A stretch of DNA of 34,008 nt from UBA2108 sp002713215 (GTDB lineage Bacteria; Bacteroidota; Bacteroidia; Flavobacteriales_G; Salibacteraceae), in assembly GCA_937891015.1 (NCBI GenBank), contig CALAPY010000031.1, positions 1 through 34,008 of the forward strand, written 5' to 3'. Made by a program: the position numbers and the translations under genes. Shown piece after piece: positions 6,824-14,119 of this stretch. Under the pieces are notes generated by a model. The model was not told the DNA's origin. It saw only the letters and a program-made list of their open reading frames with translations, and did no database searches. Positions within the stretch are counted from its first letter, which is position 1, and each line of letters starts with the position of its first letter.

Positions 6824-7855
6824 TTAAAACTTATAACCGATTGAGCCAATAATACCATAGTCTTCCTTAGCTGCACCAGCTGTTCTTGGTTTATTGTCGA
6901 AGGTATAATAAAAACTCAATGAAAAATACAAATCGGAAATGATTTCGAATTTGGTTTGAAGATCATATTGCATCCTTACCCTATCTGTTTCCGTAAAACT
7001 CGGAAAAACATTAAAAGCGGTATATATGTCAATTTTAGGGACGTCGTACTTTATAACCTTGTAAGAAAGCGAAAATGCCGGCTCAATACTACTGGTTACT
7101 TTTGATGAATCTCCTCCTTTTTCACCATTGTAATAGAGCCCAATACTTCCTGAGAACCTGGAATATACAGTTCGAATAAAATCATGACCTCCGGCACCTC
7201 CTGAAAGTACCCTCCAATCCAATCCGAGCTCAGAATTACTTTCCCCGTTTACGTTCACCTGGGCAAACCAATTACCGGAATACATTCTGACCCCGTATAC
7301 GGAGACATCATATTTCCGATTGTCATCCTTACCGGGTTGGGTAGTCACAATGGTACTTGACCTATACCCTGTTAAGAAATTCCTTCCTTTATATTCGGCG
7401 TTAAATGATCCGTTTAGCTGTAAAACATCACTTGCCTTGGTATAACTTCCTCCAAACTCAATGTTCCCATCAATCCTCGACCAAAATGTTTTTTTAATCG
7501 GGTCAATTAGGACAATGTTATTTAGGTTTATTTTCTGTGAGGCCAGTGGCATTGCAATAATCACATATCCCGTATCCAAAGACGAATCGATGGAACCAAA
7601 CCATCTTTCCCCGGTTGAAAGTGTAATTGCAAAAAGGTGAGCCGACTTTAATGAAACTATATCTTCCCAATCAACATAAATGGTTCCGGCATGGTCTGTT
7701 TTGTATTTAAGCTTTCCATATTCAAGGGCTTTTATTTCCCCAGTTAACCGATCGCCGTTCATCATATATAACTCATCCGTTTTTTGACCAAAAACAGCGT
7801 TGATCATCAACACGGTTAGTACAACAGTGAATAATAATGTTAGGGGCTTGCTCAT
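6824..7855 (-). CDS. DUF481-like outer-membrane beta-barrel protein
   Basis: 343 residues from the ATG at 7855, which begins a good signal peptide (MSKPLTLLFTVVLTVLMINA, cleavage near VFGQ). Residues 25-75 form a small beta domain with 'LTGEIKALEYGKLKYKTDHAG' style sequence usual at the front of these proteins; residues about 125-343 are alternating amphipathic strands typical of DUF481 barrels, ending with an aromatic C-terminal residue ('GSIGYKF'), the outer-membrane insertion signal. Function of DUF481 proteins is unknown; some respond to salt or envelope conditions. A GTG 24 bases upstream is in frame, but the extra residues would precede the signal peptide. It is transcribed away from the T9SS-cargo gene. 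Confidence 0.8.
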   Translation of the reverse strand: MSKPLTLLFTVVLTVLMINAVFGQKTDELYMMNGDRLTGEIKALEYGKLKYKTDHAGTIYVDWEDIVSLKSAHLFAITLSTGERWFGSIDSSLDTGYVIIAMPLASQKINLNNIVLIDPIKKTFWSRIDGNIEFGGSYTKASDVLQLNGSFNAEYKGRNFLTGYRSSTIVTTQPGKDDNRKYDVSVYGVRMYSGNWFAQVNVNGESNSELGLDWRVLSGGAGGHDFIRTVYSRFSGSIGLYYNGEKGGDSSKVTSSIEPAFSLSYKVIKYDVPKIDIYTAFNVFPSFTETDRVRMQYDLQTKFEIISDLYFSLSFYYTFDNKPRTAGAAKEDYGIIGSIGYKF

Positions 7856-7860
7856 CGCGG

Positions 7861-7868
7861 CAAAAATA
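7861..7868 (-). promoter_or_regulatory. Candidate promoter box very close to the DUF481-like start
   Basis: On the minus strand TATTTTTG fits TAnnTTTG, with a TTG 22 bases upstream as a possible -33 element. It ends only 5 bases before the ATG at 7855, so if real the transcript would be leaderless or almost so. Confidence 0.25.
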
Positions 7869-7964
7869 AATCGAACCACAGGTATATTCCCAATGATATA
7901 GATTGCAGATAACCAATCAATTAAAAAATTTTATACCTTTCGGAAAATTCAAAATACACTCAGC

Positions 7965-9695
7965 ATGAAAAAACTTCTATCACTTCTAACAATCTGCTTG
8001 GTTTCTCAGTTTTCTCTGTTTGCTCAATCGGATCTCGTAATAAACGAAATAAGCTACAATCCCATTACACCAAATAACGGCCCCGAGTATATCGAAATTC
8101 TAAACAATGGAGCGACTACCATTCAAATGGAAGGTATGAACATTCCAAGAACTGCTCCAAACGGCGTCCGATTCACTTTTCCTAAATTCAGTTTAGGCCC
8201 TGGAGACATGGTTGTGTTAAGTAACGATTCCACGGCATTTGTTCAATTATGGGGGGTTCCCTGTTTTGACTATGCGGGATTTGCCCTAAACGGAGGGCTG
8301 GAATTAAGGCTTGAGGACAGTACCGGTAAGGTATTGGATTCGCTTACCTACGACAACGCCGCTCCCTGGCCGCTTACTGCTGCTGGCGAAGGGTCCTCAA
8401 TAGAGTTATGTGACCCAGGCACCGATAATTCGCTCGCGTTTAACTGGCAACGGTCAACCACCTTTAGCGGATTAATCTATAGACAACGAAAGATGTATGG
8501 TTCACCTGGCAAATTGAACAGTTGCCAAAACAAGCCTATTATCCATGCGAGATACCGAACTTTTTCCGTTGATGAAAATGCGGGAACGGTTAACATTGGC
8601 GTCTATCTGGAAAACAGCAACGGTCTGGCAAGTTCGACTGAGGTAAAAGCAATCGGAATTACCGGAGACATCACCAAGGACATCACCTTTACTTCTCCAA
8701 CATCCATTGGTTTCGCTGGCGGAATGGATGAAAGACTTGATTTCTCATTTACCGTGATTGATGATACTATAGTTGAACCGGATGAGACTATTTTATTCGT
8801 CCTTCAAAATCCAACCAACGGTGTTTTTGCCAACGATACGGTTATGCTTACCATAAGAAAAGATGACAACGATAACCCCGTTACACGTCAACTTAAATTA
8901 GTTGGAATAATGAATAAAGGTGGGCAAAACCCAGATCCAAACCTGGTTGAAGTCATGGCTTTGTCTGACATTCCCGACTTAAGTATTTACGCGCTTGGTT
9001 GCGGCAATAACGGTGGTGGAACGGATGGAATTGAATTTACATTTCCCAAAGTTGCGGCAACAAAAGGCAAAACCTATTTTGTTACCAGGCAACCTGCTGA
9101 GTTCAAAACCTTTTTCGGTTTCGATGCGGACTTCTTAGATACAGCTGCAGGAGGTGGTACTACTACGGCCACCAACTTCACCGGAGATGACGCCATGGAA
9201 TTATACGAAAACGGAAGAGTAATTGATCGTTACGGATTGGTTGATGTAGATGGAACCGGAGAGATTTGGGAATACCTGAACAGCTGGGGAAAGCGTAAAG
9301 ATGGAACCGGACCCGATGGCAACAACTTCGTAGCCTCTAACTGGACTTATGGAGGTACCAATGCAGTTCAGGGAGCTTCAGTAAATGATTCTGCCACCAA
9401 TCCTTATCCGTTACCAAAAGAACCGGTTGACACCACTTCGGTTGGCCCGTATTTTAGTAACACAGGAACAATTACAGCTTACCCTAACCCAACTTCTAAT
9501 GAAGTAACCATTACTGGATTTAACACTGCTCAGAGTGTTGTACTTATGAACGTATTAGGAAAAGCTCTTGACTCAAAATTTCAGGTTACCAATGAAGCCA
9601 AATTTGACCTCGATGAGTTAAACGCAGGTATGTATTTTATTCGATTAACTTCAACTGAAGGAGAGTCTCACGTTTTACGAATCCTGAAGGAATAG
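7965..9695 (+). CDS. Secreted lamin-tail/Calx-beta protein with T9SS type-A sorting domain
   Basis: 576 residues. Signal peptide at 1-20 (MKKLLSLLTICLVSQFSLFA). A lamin-tail domain follows (about 22-130; 'DLVINEISYNP', 'GPEYIEILNNGA'), then a Calx-beta-like domain (about 190-290; 'FSVDENAGTV', 'IVEPDETILFVLQNP'), a second lamin-tail-like region (about 300-450; 'LVGIMNKGG', 'NLVEVMALSD'), a Thr/Pro-rich linker, and a C-terminal type-A sorting domain (about 500-576; 'AYPNPTSNEVTI', 'LNAGMYFIRL'). Such proteins cross the outer membrane by T9SS and are anchored or released after removal of the C-terminal domain. There is no catalytic domain, so it is likely an adhesive or surface-structural protein. 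The gene is monocistronic and followed by a strong terminator. Confidence 0.88.
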   Translation: MKKLLSLLTICLVSQFSLFAQSDLVINEISYNPITPNNGPEYIEILNNGATTIQMEGMNIPRTAPNGVRFTFPKFSLGPGDMVVLSNDSTAFVQLWGVPCFDYAGFALNGGLELRLEDSTGKVLDSLTYDNAAPWPLTAAGEGSSIELCDPGTDNSLAFNWQRSTTFSGLIYRQRKMYGSPGKLNSCQNKPIIHARYRTFSVDENAGTVNIGVYLENSNGLASSTEVKAIGITGDITKDITFTSPTSIGFAGGMDERLDFSFTVIDDTIVEPDETILFVLQNPTNGVFANDTVMLTIRKDDNDNPVTRQLKLVGIMNKGGQNPDPNLVEVMALSDIPDLSIYALGCGNNGGGTDGIEFTFPKVAATKGKTYFVTRQPAEFKTFFGFDADFLDTAAGGGTTTATNFTGDDAMELYENGRVIDRYGLVDVDGTGEIWEYLNSWGKRKDGTGPDGNNFVASNWTYGGTNAVQGASVNDSATNPYPLPKEPVDTTSVGPYFSNTGTITAYPNPTSNEVTITGFNTAQSVVLMNVLGKALDSKFQVTNEAKFDLDELNAGMYFIRLTSTEGESHVLRILKE

Positions 9696-9719
9696 TTGAT
9701 ATACACCCTTATTAATTAG

Positions 9720-9751
9720 AAAGCAGTATGGAATTCCATACTGCTTTTTTT
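9720..9751 (+). terminator. Intrinsic terminator after the T9SS-cargo gene
   Basis: A perfect 28-bp palindrome (arms AAAGCAGTATGGAA and its complement, centred at the GAATTC at 9731-9736) runs into eight T residues. It lies 25 bases after the stop codon and isolates the upstream gene from the injection-system operon. Confidence 0.85.
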
Positions 9752-9782
9752 ACGCAGTGTTTTAGAATAGTGTGGGAATTGT

Positions 9783-9906
9783 CGTCATTCCTTGCTTGAC
9801 AAGGAACCGACAAAGGAGCTCAGTGAAACTAATCTAGTCTCTATATCTAGATTCCTGCTTTATGCTTCCGCAAAAGCTTCAGCAACACGCGGACGCAGGA
9901 ATGACG
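9783..9906. repeat. Repeat element bounded by 10-bp inverted termini
   Basis: The element starts CGTCATTCCT and ends AGGAATGACG, exact inverted copies 104 bases apart. A second pair, ATTCCTGC (9851-9858) and GCAGGAAT (9895-9902), lies inside. Its interior resembles the common Bacteroidota 'GTCATTCCTGC' intergenic repeats. It could be a REP- or MITE-like non-autonomous element. A 67-codon open frame crosses it but is not gene-like. Confidence 0.55.
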
Positions 9907-10245
9907 TGTCTTTTTATATGGTAGTATTATTAACACTCATCATTCTACAACACCATGTTTTTTATGCCTCAATTTGTTGCATTATTTCCATTTAAACATT
10001 GCCATTTTGAGTGACAATAGTCTAACAAATTTACTCAGGATTTAATCAACTTCAGTTTATGGCTTTTGTTTCACAACCTCTCGACTCCGCTTTTTCGTGA
10101 CCTCCACTTTTTCAAAAAATAAAGGATTTGGACAACAAATCAGGGACGAATCTACCCGTCTTCCTGGTTAATTAAACCTACTAAATACGATAGCAAACCC
10201 TTAACCAGTATAGGTTTTCAATGTTTCTAAATTAATTTTAATTAG
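9907..10245. other. Upstream spacer of the injection-system operon
   Basis: This part of the long gap between the terminator at 9751 and the start at 10416 has no gene. At about 10000 it holds a decayed 'GCCATTTTGAGTGACA' element related to the one near 678. The rest is AT-rich with no open frame of interest. Confidence 0.5.
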
Positions 10246-10269
10246 CCAATTTTCCAATTTTCCAATTTT
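10246..10269 (+). repeat. Three perfect tandem copies of CCAATTTT
   Basis: CCAATTTT occurs three times in succession without a mismatch and ends exactly where the GAGGG inverted repeat begins. It lies about 150 bases upstream of the first gene of the injection-system operon and may be an iterated protein-binding site or a promoter-proximal element. Confidence 0.6.
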
Positions 10270-10284
10270 GAGGGTTTCCCCCTA
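10268..10284 (+). promoter_or_regulatory. Operator-like inverted repeat upstream of the eCIS operon
   Basis: TGAGGG-TTTC-CCCCTA is an imperfect inverted repeat (perfect form TGAGGG-4-CCCTCA). Nearly the same sequence, in perfect form, is found at 33940-33955 upstream of the response-regulator gene at the other end of the cluster. The size and symmetry suit a dimeric LuxR-type regulator. A further inverted repeat CTCTAA-T-TTAGAG lies at 10306-10318. Confidence 0.4.
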
Positions 10285-10415
10285 TTGCATGATCCTTAAA
10301 CCTGTCTCTAATTTAGAGGTCCCCTAATTTTTAAAGTTAATGCACGCAAACTATTCATCTGTTAAAACTACTTTTCTCTTCACAGAATTGGAAACACTAA
10401 AAATGGACTAATACT

Positions 10416-12167
10416 ATGAAAATGAGCCATTCCATAAAGTGTATTATTTCTTTAGTTCTGGCTTATATATTAATGGGCATAAATACAACCTATGCCGCTA
10501 AAGATTCAACCTCCAGCAAGGGAAGTAAAAACTTCAAATCCGATCTAGCCGGATTTAAAAAGAAAGAAGCTAAGTATAAGGCCGACCTAAAAAAAATAGA
10601 AAAAAAACTTTCATTCAAAAATTTCTTTCACCATGTAGATTCCGTTGAAGTCGCTCATCGTTTTGTTCACGAACAACATAGCAAAGTTCGAAAAGGCAAA
10701 AAATCTCCCTATGTGGTAGACCACGAGAAACTCGGACTTAAAGTAGAGGCATACAAACCCGGCCAGACTTTTGAACCTAAATATGAAGTCTTTGGTTGGT
10801 ATCCACATTGGGAAAGCGACCTCTACAATAGCTTAAACTATTCGTTGCTTACAACCATTGCTTATTTTTCATATGAAGTTAATCCTGCCAATGGTGAAGC
10901 GATAACTACTTACGATTGGGAAACCACCCCATTGATAGACTCGGCCAATCAGAATGGTGTTAAGGTTTTACTAACCCTAAGCAATTTTGGTGAAGAAAAA
11001 AACCGCCAACTTCTTGAAAGTGATGATTCAAAAAACACACTGATCAAAAATGTTGTTGATCTCATAAAAATGCGAGGAGCCCATGGAGTATGTATCGACT
11101 TTGAAGGGGTTGCGCACGAACAAAAAGAAGAATATTCCTATTTCATCAATAACCTAAGTGAAAAACTAAAAAAGGTCAATAAAGAGCATTTGGTTTATCT
11201 CGCTGTTCCCAGTGTAGACTGGGCAAAAAGCTTAAACTATCAGGTACTTATACCCGCCATAGATCAATTTGTAATAATGGGTTATGGCTATTATGGATCT
11301 ACCAGTAAAGTGGCTGGCCCGATTGACGGATTATTTAGCGGAAAAATCTGGGAACCCTATAACCTGTCTCTTTCAGTTGACCAATACCTGGCCAATCAAA
11401 TCCCTCCTTCAAAGCTTATTCTTGCTCTCCCCTTTTATGGAGGCATTTGGAATACAACTATTGAAAACAAGGGAGCTTATGCCAAGGGATATGTGGGTGC
11501 AAGAACCTACGATTATATCCGATCCCAAATTAATGCTCCAGTTCAATACGATTCAATTAGTCAGACTGCCTGGTGTAGCTATGTAATGGATACGGGCCAA
11601 ACTCACTTCAGGCAATGTTGGTTCGACGATGATTCAACTCTTTCGGTCAAACTGAATTATATCAAATCGAAAAACCTTAGGGGAATGGGAATCTGGGCCC
11701 TGGGCTATGATAAAGGTTATCCCGACTTGTGGGAGGCAATTGCTAAAAACATGTGCGACACTATAATAAGACCAGGTGTAGGGGTTGTTGCCGATTCCAA
11801 TGCAACCACAGTTGATACGGCCGCATCTGGAATATGGAGTCAACTGGCTAATGTGGAAAGTCTACTCCGTCAAATTAGCGATTATAAAACGGTACTTATG
11901 GCTACCATGTCCTTTGTGGTATTCTACGGAGGAGTTGGACTTCTCATATCCATGTTTCAACCCAACACCAGAATGTTCTTCTTTGGAAGTACTGCCAATA
12001 CCATTTATTACACCTCCGTCGTCTTGCTCTTTCTAATAGTTGTAGTAAGGTGGACAAAGGTTTTTGACGATAAAGTAGTCGTTCTAATTCTTGGGTTTAT
12101 TGCAGGTGCAGTTGCCCTCTACTTCGCCAAAAAAATAGTTGATCGTAAAAACAATAATAAGCCATGA
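10416..12167 (+). CDS. Membrane-anchored GH18-family glycoside hydrolase, first gene of the eCIS operon
   Basis: 583 residues. A signal peptide/anchor (about 8-27) is followed by a Lys-rich helical region (30-125) and a GH18 TIM barrel (about 123-445): 'FGWYPHW' opens it, 'MRGAHGVCIDFEGV' is the catalytic strand with D228 and E230 (the first two Asp of DGxDxDxE are replaced by His and Cys, but the final DxE pair is kept), and 'MGYGYYGS' and 'GMGIWALGYD' match later barrel strands. Three membrane helices follow (about 491-513, 527-546, 553-571). The enzyme domain should face the periplasm, anchored in the inner membrane. GH18 enzymes cut GlcNAc-containing glycans; spore-cortex members act on peptidoglycan. 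Its stop overlaps the next start (ATGA), tying it to the eCIS operon. A role in wall opening, attachment or release of the particle is inferred. Confidence 0.85.
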   Translation: MKMSHSIKCIISLVLAYILMGINTTYAAKDSTSSKGSKNFKSDLAGFKKKEAKYKADLKKIEKKLSFKNFFHHVDSVEVAHRFVHEQHSKVRKGKKSPYVVDHEKLGLKVEAYKPGQTFEPKYEVFGWYPHWESDLYNSLNYSLLTTIAYFSYEVNPANGEAITTYDWETTPLIDSANQNGVKVLLTLSNFGEEKNRQLLESDDSKNTLIKNVVDLIKMRGAHGVCIDFEGVAHEQKEEYSYFINNLSEKLKKVNKEHLVYLAVPSVDWAKSLNYQVLIPAIDQFVIMGYGYYGSTSKVAGPIDGLFSGKIWEPYNLSLSVDQYLANQIPPSKLILALPFYGGIWNTTIENKGAYAKGYVGARTYDYIRSQINAPVQYDSISQTAWCSYVMDTGQTHFRQCWFDDDSTLSVKLNYIKSKNLRGMGIWALGYDKGYPDLWEAIAKNMCDTIIRPGVGVVADSNATTVDTAASGIWSQLANVESLLRQISDYKTVLMATMSFVVFYGGVGLLISMFQPNTRMFFFGSTANTIYYTSVVLLFLIVVVRWTKVFDDKVVVLILGFIAGAVALYFAKKIVDRKNNNKP

Positions 12168-12484
12168 CAACACTTGCTAAAGAACAGGCAGCCCTGGCAA
12201 AAGGACAGGGAAAACTAAAGAAATTTTTAGCGGCAGTTAAAAAACTGTTCGCCAAAGAATTCCTGTGGGTTTTGGCTATTCTTTTATTGGCTTTACCAAT
12301 GGCTACCATATTCACCTACCTGCTTCAGAAATACGCTCCCAAACCCATTATGGATGACATTCTTGGATATTTAAAGGGTACTTCACTGTTTATTGCCGCA
12401 TATGCTTTCAGCATTGCTGGAATTTATTTTACCAGAACGGTTGTAGGAGCTATAGAAACACTTGTAAAAAAAGAAGAAGGATAA
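12164..12484 (+). CDS. Small two-TM membrane protein of the eCIS operon
   Basis: 106 residues. The N-terminal 30 residues are Lys/Ala-rich and probably an amphipathic cytoplasmic helix; two membrane segments follow (about 33-54 and 72-98), then a charged tail 'KKEEG'. It overlaps the GH18 gene by 4 bases and is 3 bases from the cap-protein gene, so it is translated with both. No family is recognised. A holin-like role, or a membrane partner of the GH18 protein for docking or release of the particle, would fit the context; nothing in the sequence proves either. Confidence 0.7.
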   Translation: MTTLAKEQAALAKGQGKLKKFLAAVKKLFAKEFLWVLAILLLALPMATIFTYLLQKYAPKPIMDDILGYLKGTSLFIAAYAFSIAGIYFTRTVVGAIETLVKKEEG

Positions 12485-12487
12485 ACT

Positions 12488-13072
12488 ATGATTTCAAATG
12501 CACTCACATTCGTATCTGACTTTTTAAACCGAGAGATTAAAACCACATTTGGAATTGATGACGACCGGGTAATTGTAAGCAGCCTTATTAATCCCGATGG
12601 AAGTGTAACCCAAAACATAGAAAATAAGATTGTTATTTCTGTTATCAATCTTGAACACGAAACAACGATAAACTCCAACGGGCAATATCAGGCAGGTGGT
12701 TCAAACAGCTTCGGTAAATCTTCTCCTCCTGTCTATTTGAATTTATACCTGCTGATATCTGCCAATTACGATTCCGGCAATTATCAGGAAGCTTTGAAAA
12801 TGCTTTCTGCTGTCATCGGAGTTTTTCAAACCAATTCTTATTTCACCAAGCAAAAAAACCCGGAGATGAAATCTCCCGTTGAGAAATTAACCTTCGAGAT
12901 ATTCAATCTCCCGATAAATGAACTCAGCCATATCTGGAGTGGGATTGGAGCCAAATATGTCCCTTCAATAATCTACAAAGTGAGAATGATAGCCATTAGC
13001 GAAGGACTGATTACAAAAGAAGTCACTGGCGTTGGAGGATTACAGGGAACCCCTAATTCAAAATCGAATTAA
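12488..13072 (+). CDS. DUF4255 (Pvc16_N) tail-terminator/cap protein
   Basis: 194 residues with the layout of DUF4255 proteins: N-terminal 'ISNALTFVSDFLNREI', strands 'ENKIVISVINLEHE', 'VYLNLYLLISANYDS', the helix 'YQEALKMLSAVIGVFQTN', and the closing 'ELSHIWSGIGAKYVPSIIYKVRMIAI'. In the Photorhabdus PVC and Serratia Afp particles the homologue (Pvc16/Afp16) caps the distal end of the tube and sheath and fixes particle length. In those systems the gene is last; here it comes near the front, ahead of the sheath gene, an order found in several Bacteroidota eCIS loci. The next start codon follows the stop immediately. Confidence 0.9.
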   Translation: MISNALTFVSDFLNREIKTTFGIDDDRVIVSSLINPDGSVTQNIENKIVISVINLEHETTINSNGQYQAGGSNSFGKSSPPVYLNLYLLISANYDSGNYQEALKMLSAVIGVFQTNSYFTKQKNPEMKSPVEKLTFEIFNLPINELSHIWSGIGAKYVPSIIYKVRMIAISEGLITKEVTGVGGLQGTPNSKSN

Positions 13073-14104
13073 ATGAATTCTACCTACCATAAATGGATCG
13101 ATTTGGAAATAGTAAACTCTTATTTCAATGATGGTGGATTCAAGTATTTGACATTGCTTCCATTTCATAATACTTCCAGGTCTCTTACCAATTATGGTAT
13201 AATGGTTAGTCAACAGGAAAATATCATTTCCTATTATGTGGCAACCGATAGTCCGCAAAACACGAACCTACAAAACGAACTTACCAATTTGGGTAATCTT
13301 TATTTTCAGGTTATTAATAACGATTCCCTATTCTTTAATTATACTGACGTTCCATTCCTCAATGACACAGAGTTATTCTATTTCGAGAACGGCATAAATC
13401 CAACTAATTCTTCCCTGGTTCAGCAAGGCAATAATGTTTCAAATGCCGATGTAGTAACCCGGCGATCTGTCTCTTTTAACGTCACTTTACCTGAAGGGAG
13501 TTCAACTCTGGAGGTGAAAACCAAAAGCGGAGAAACCATGTATTCCGAAACCATTAGTGGAGTGTCCAATTATCTTCTAAAATTGCCTTCTCTCGATGAA
13601 GGGCTTTATCAACTATGGATTAATGGTTCACTAAGTGAAACTTTCTTCTTGAACCTACAAGAGTTAAGTGGAAACTGCGTTGGTGTATTTTGCCTGAACG
13701 TTCAAAAACTACTTGCTAACAACCCAGCTCAATCACAGCTTACATTAAACTTCAACGCCCGATCTGCCTTTCTGGAGTACCAAATTGTGGTACCCAAAAA
13801 ACGAAAAATCGAAGTCCAGAACCTTACTGTTCTCGGTAGCGATGGAAATGAGTATAGTGGACCGCAGGAGAAACAGATTATTGGAGGACAGACAGCTCAG
13901 GTATTTACTTCGAAATATGCATTGAAGTTACAGGCTAACCTTACAACAGCTCCCCAATTGAAGATGACTTATGCAAACGATTTTTCAAATCGCTACAAAC
14001 AGTTAAACCGGGACTTACCAAATCCCAACGTCGAAGAATTAAGAAAATATAAAGCGAATACGGGCAGTGGTTCGTACCTGCTTTCAACGATTATACATGT
14101 CTAA
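13073..14104 (+). CDS. Beta-rich hypothetical protein of the eCIS operon
   Basis: 343 residues with no signal peptide or membrane helix. Two parts are visible: residues 1-110, beta-rich with Asn/Tyr/Phe, and residues about 130-343 with strands such as 'RRSVSFNVTLPEGSSTLEVK', a Cys pair in 'GNCVGVFCLNV', and 'LTLNFNARSAFLEYQIVVPK'. I do not recognise a named family. It starts directly after the cap gene's stop and ends 15 bases before the sheath gene. In some Bacteroidota eCIS (for example AlgoCIS) an extra cap-adaptor-type protein is encoded, and the position between cap and sheath makes that a reasonable candidate role here. A surface-decorating role is the alternative. Confidence 0.7.
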   Translation: MNSTYHKWIDLEIVNSYFNDGGFKYLTLLPFHNTSRSLTNYGIMVSQQENIISYYVATDSPQNTNLQNELTNLGNLYFQVINNDSLFFNYTDVPFLNDTELFYFENGINPTNSSLVQQGNNVSNADVVTRRSVSFNVTLPEGSSTLEVKTKSGETMYSETISGVSNYLLKLPSLDEGLYQLWINGSLSETFFLNLQELSGNCVGVFCLNVQKLLANNPAQSQLTLNFNARSAFLEYQIVVPKKRKIEVQNLTVLGSDGNEYSGPQEKQIIGGQTAQVFTSKYALKLQANLTTAPQLKMTYANDFSNRYKQLNRDLPNPNVEELRKYKANTGSGSYLLSTIIHV

Positions 14105-14119
14105 TTTAAATAAATATCT

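Noticed and set aside
9792..9995. 67-codon plus-strand frame in the spacer before the eCIS operon
   Set aside because: It covers the inverted-repeat element and its composition is not gene-like.
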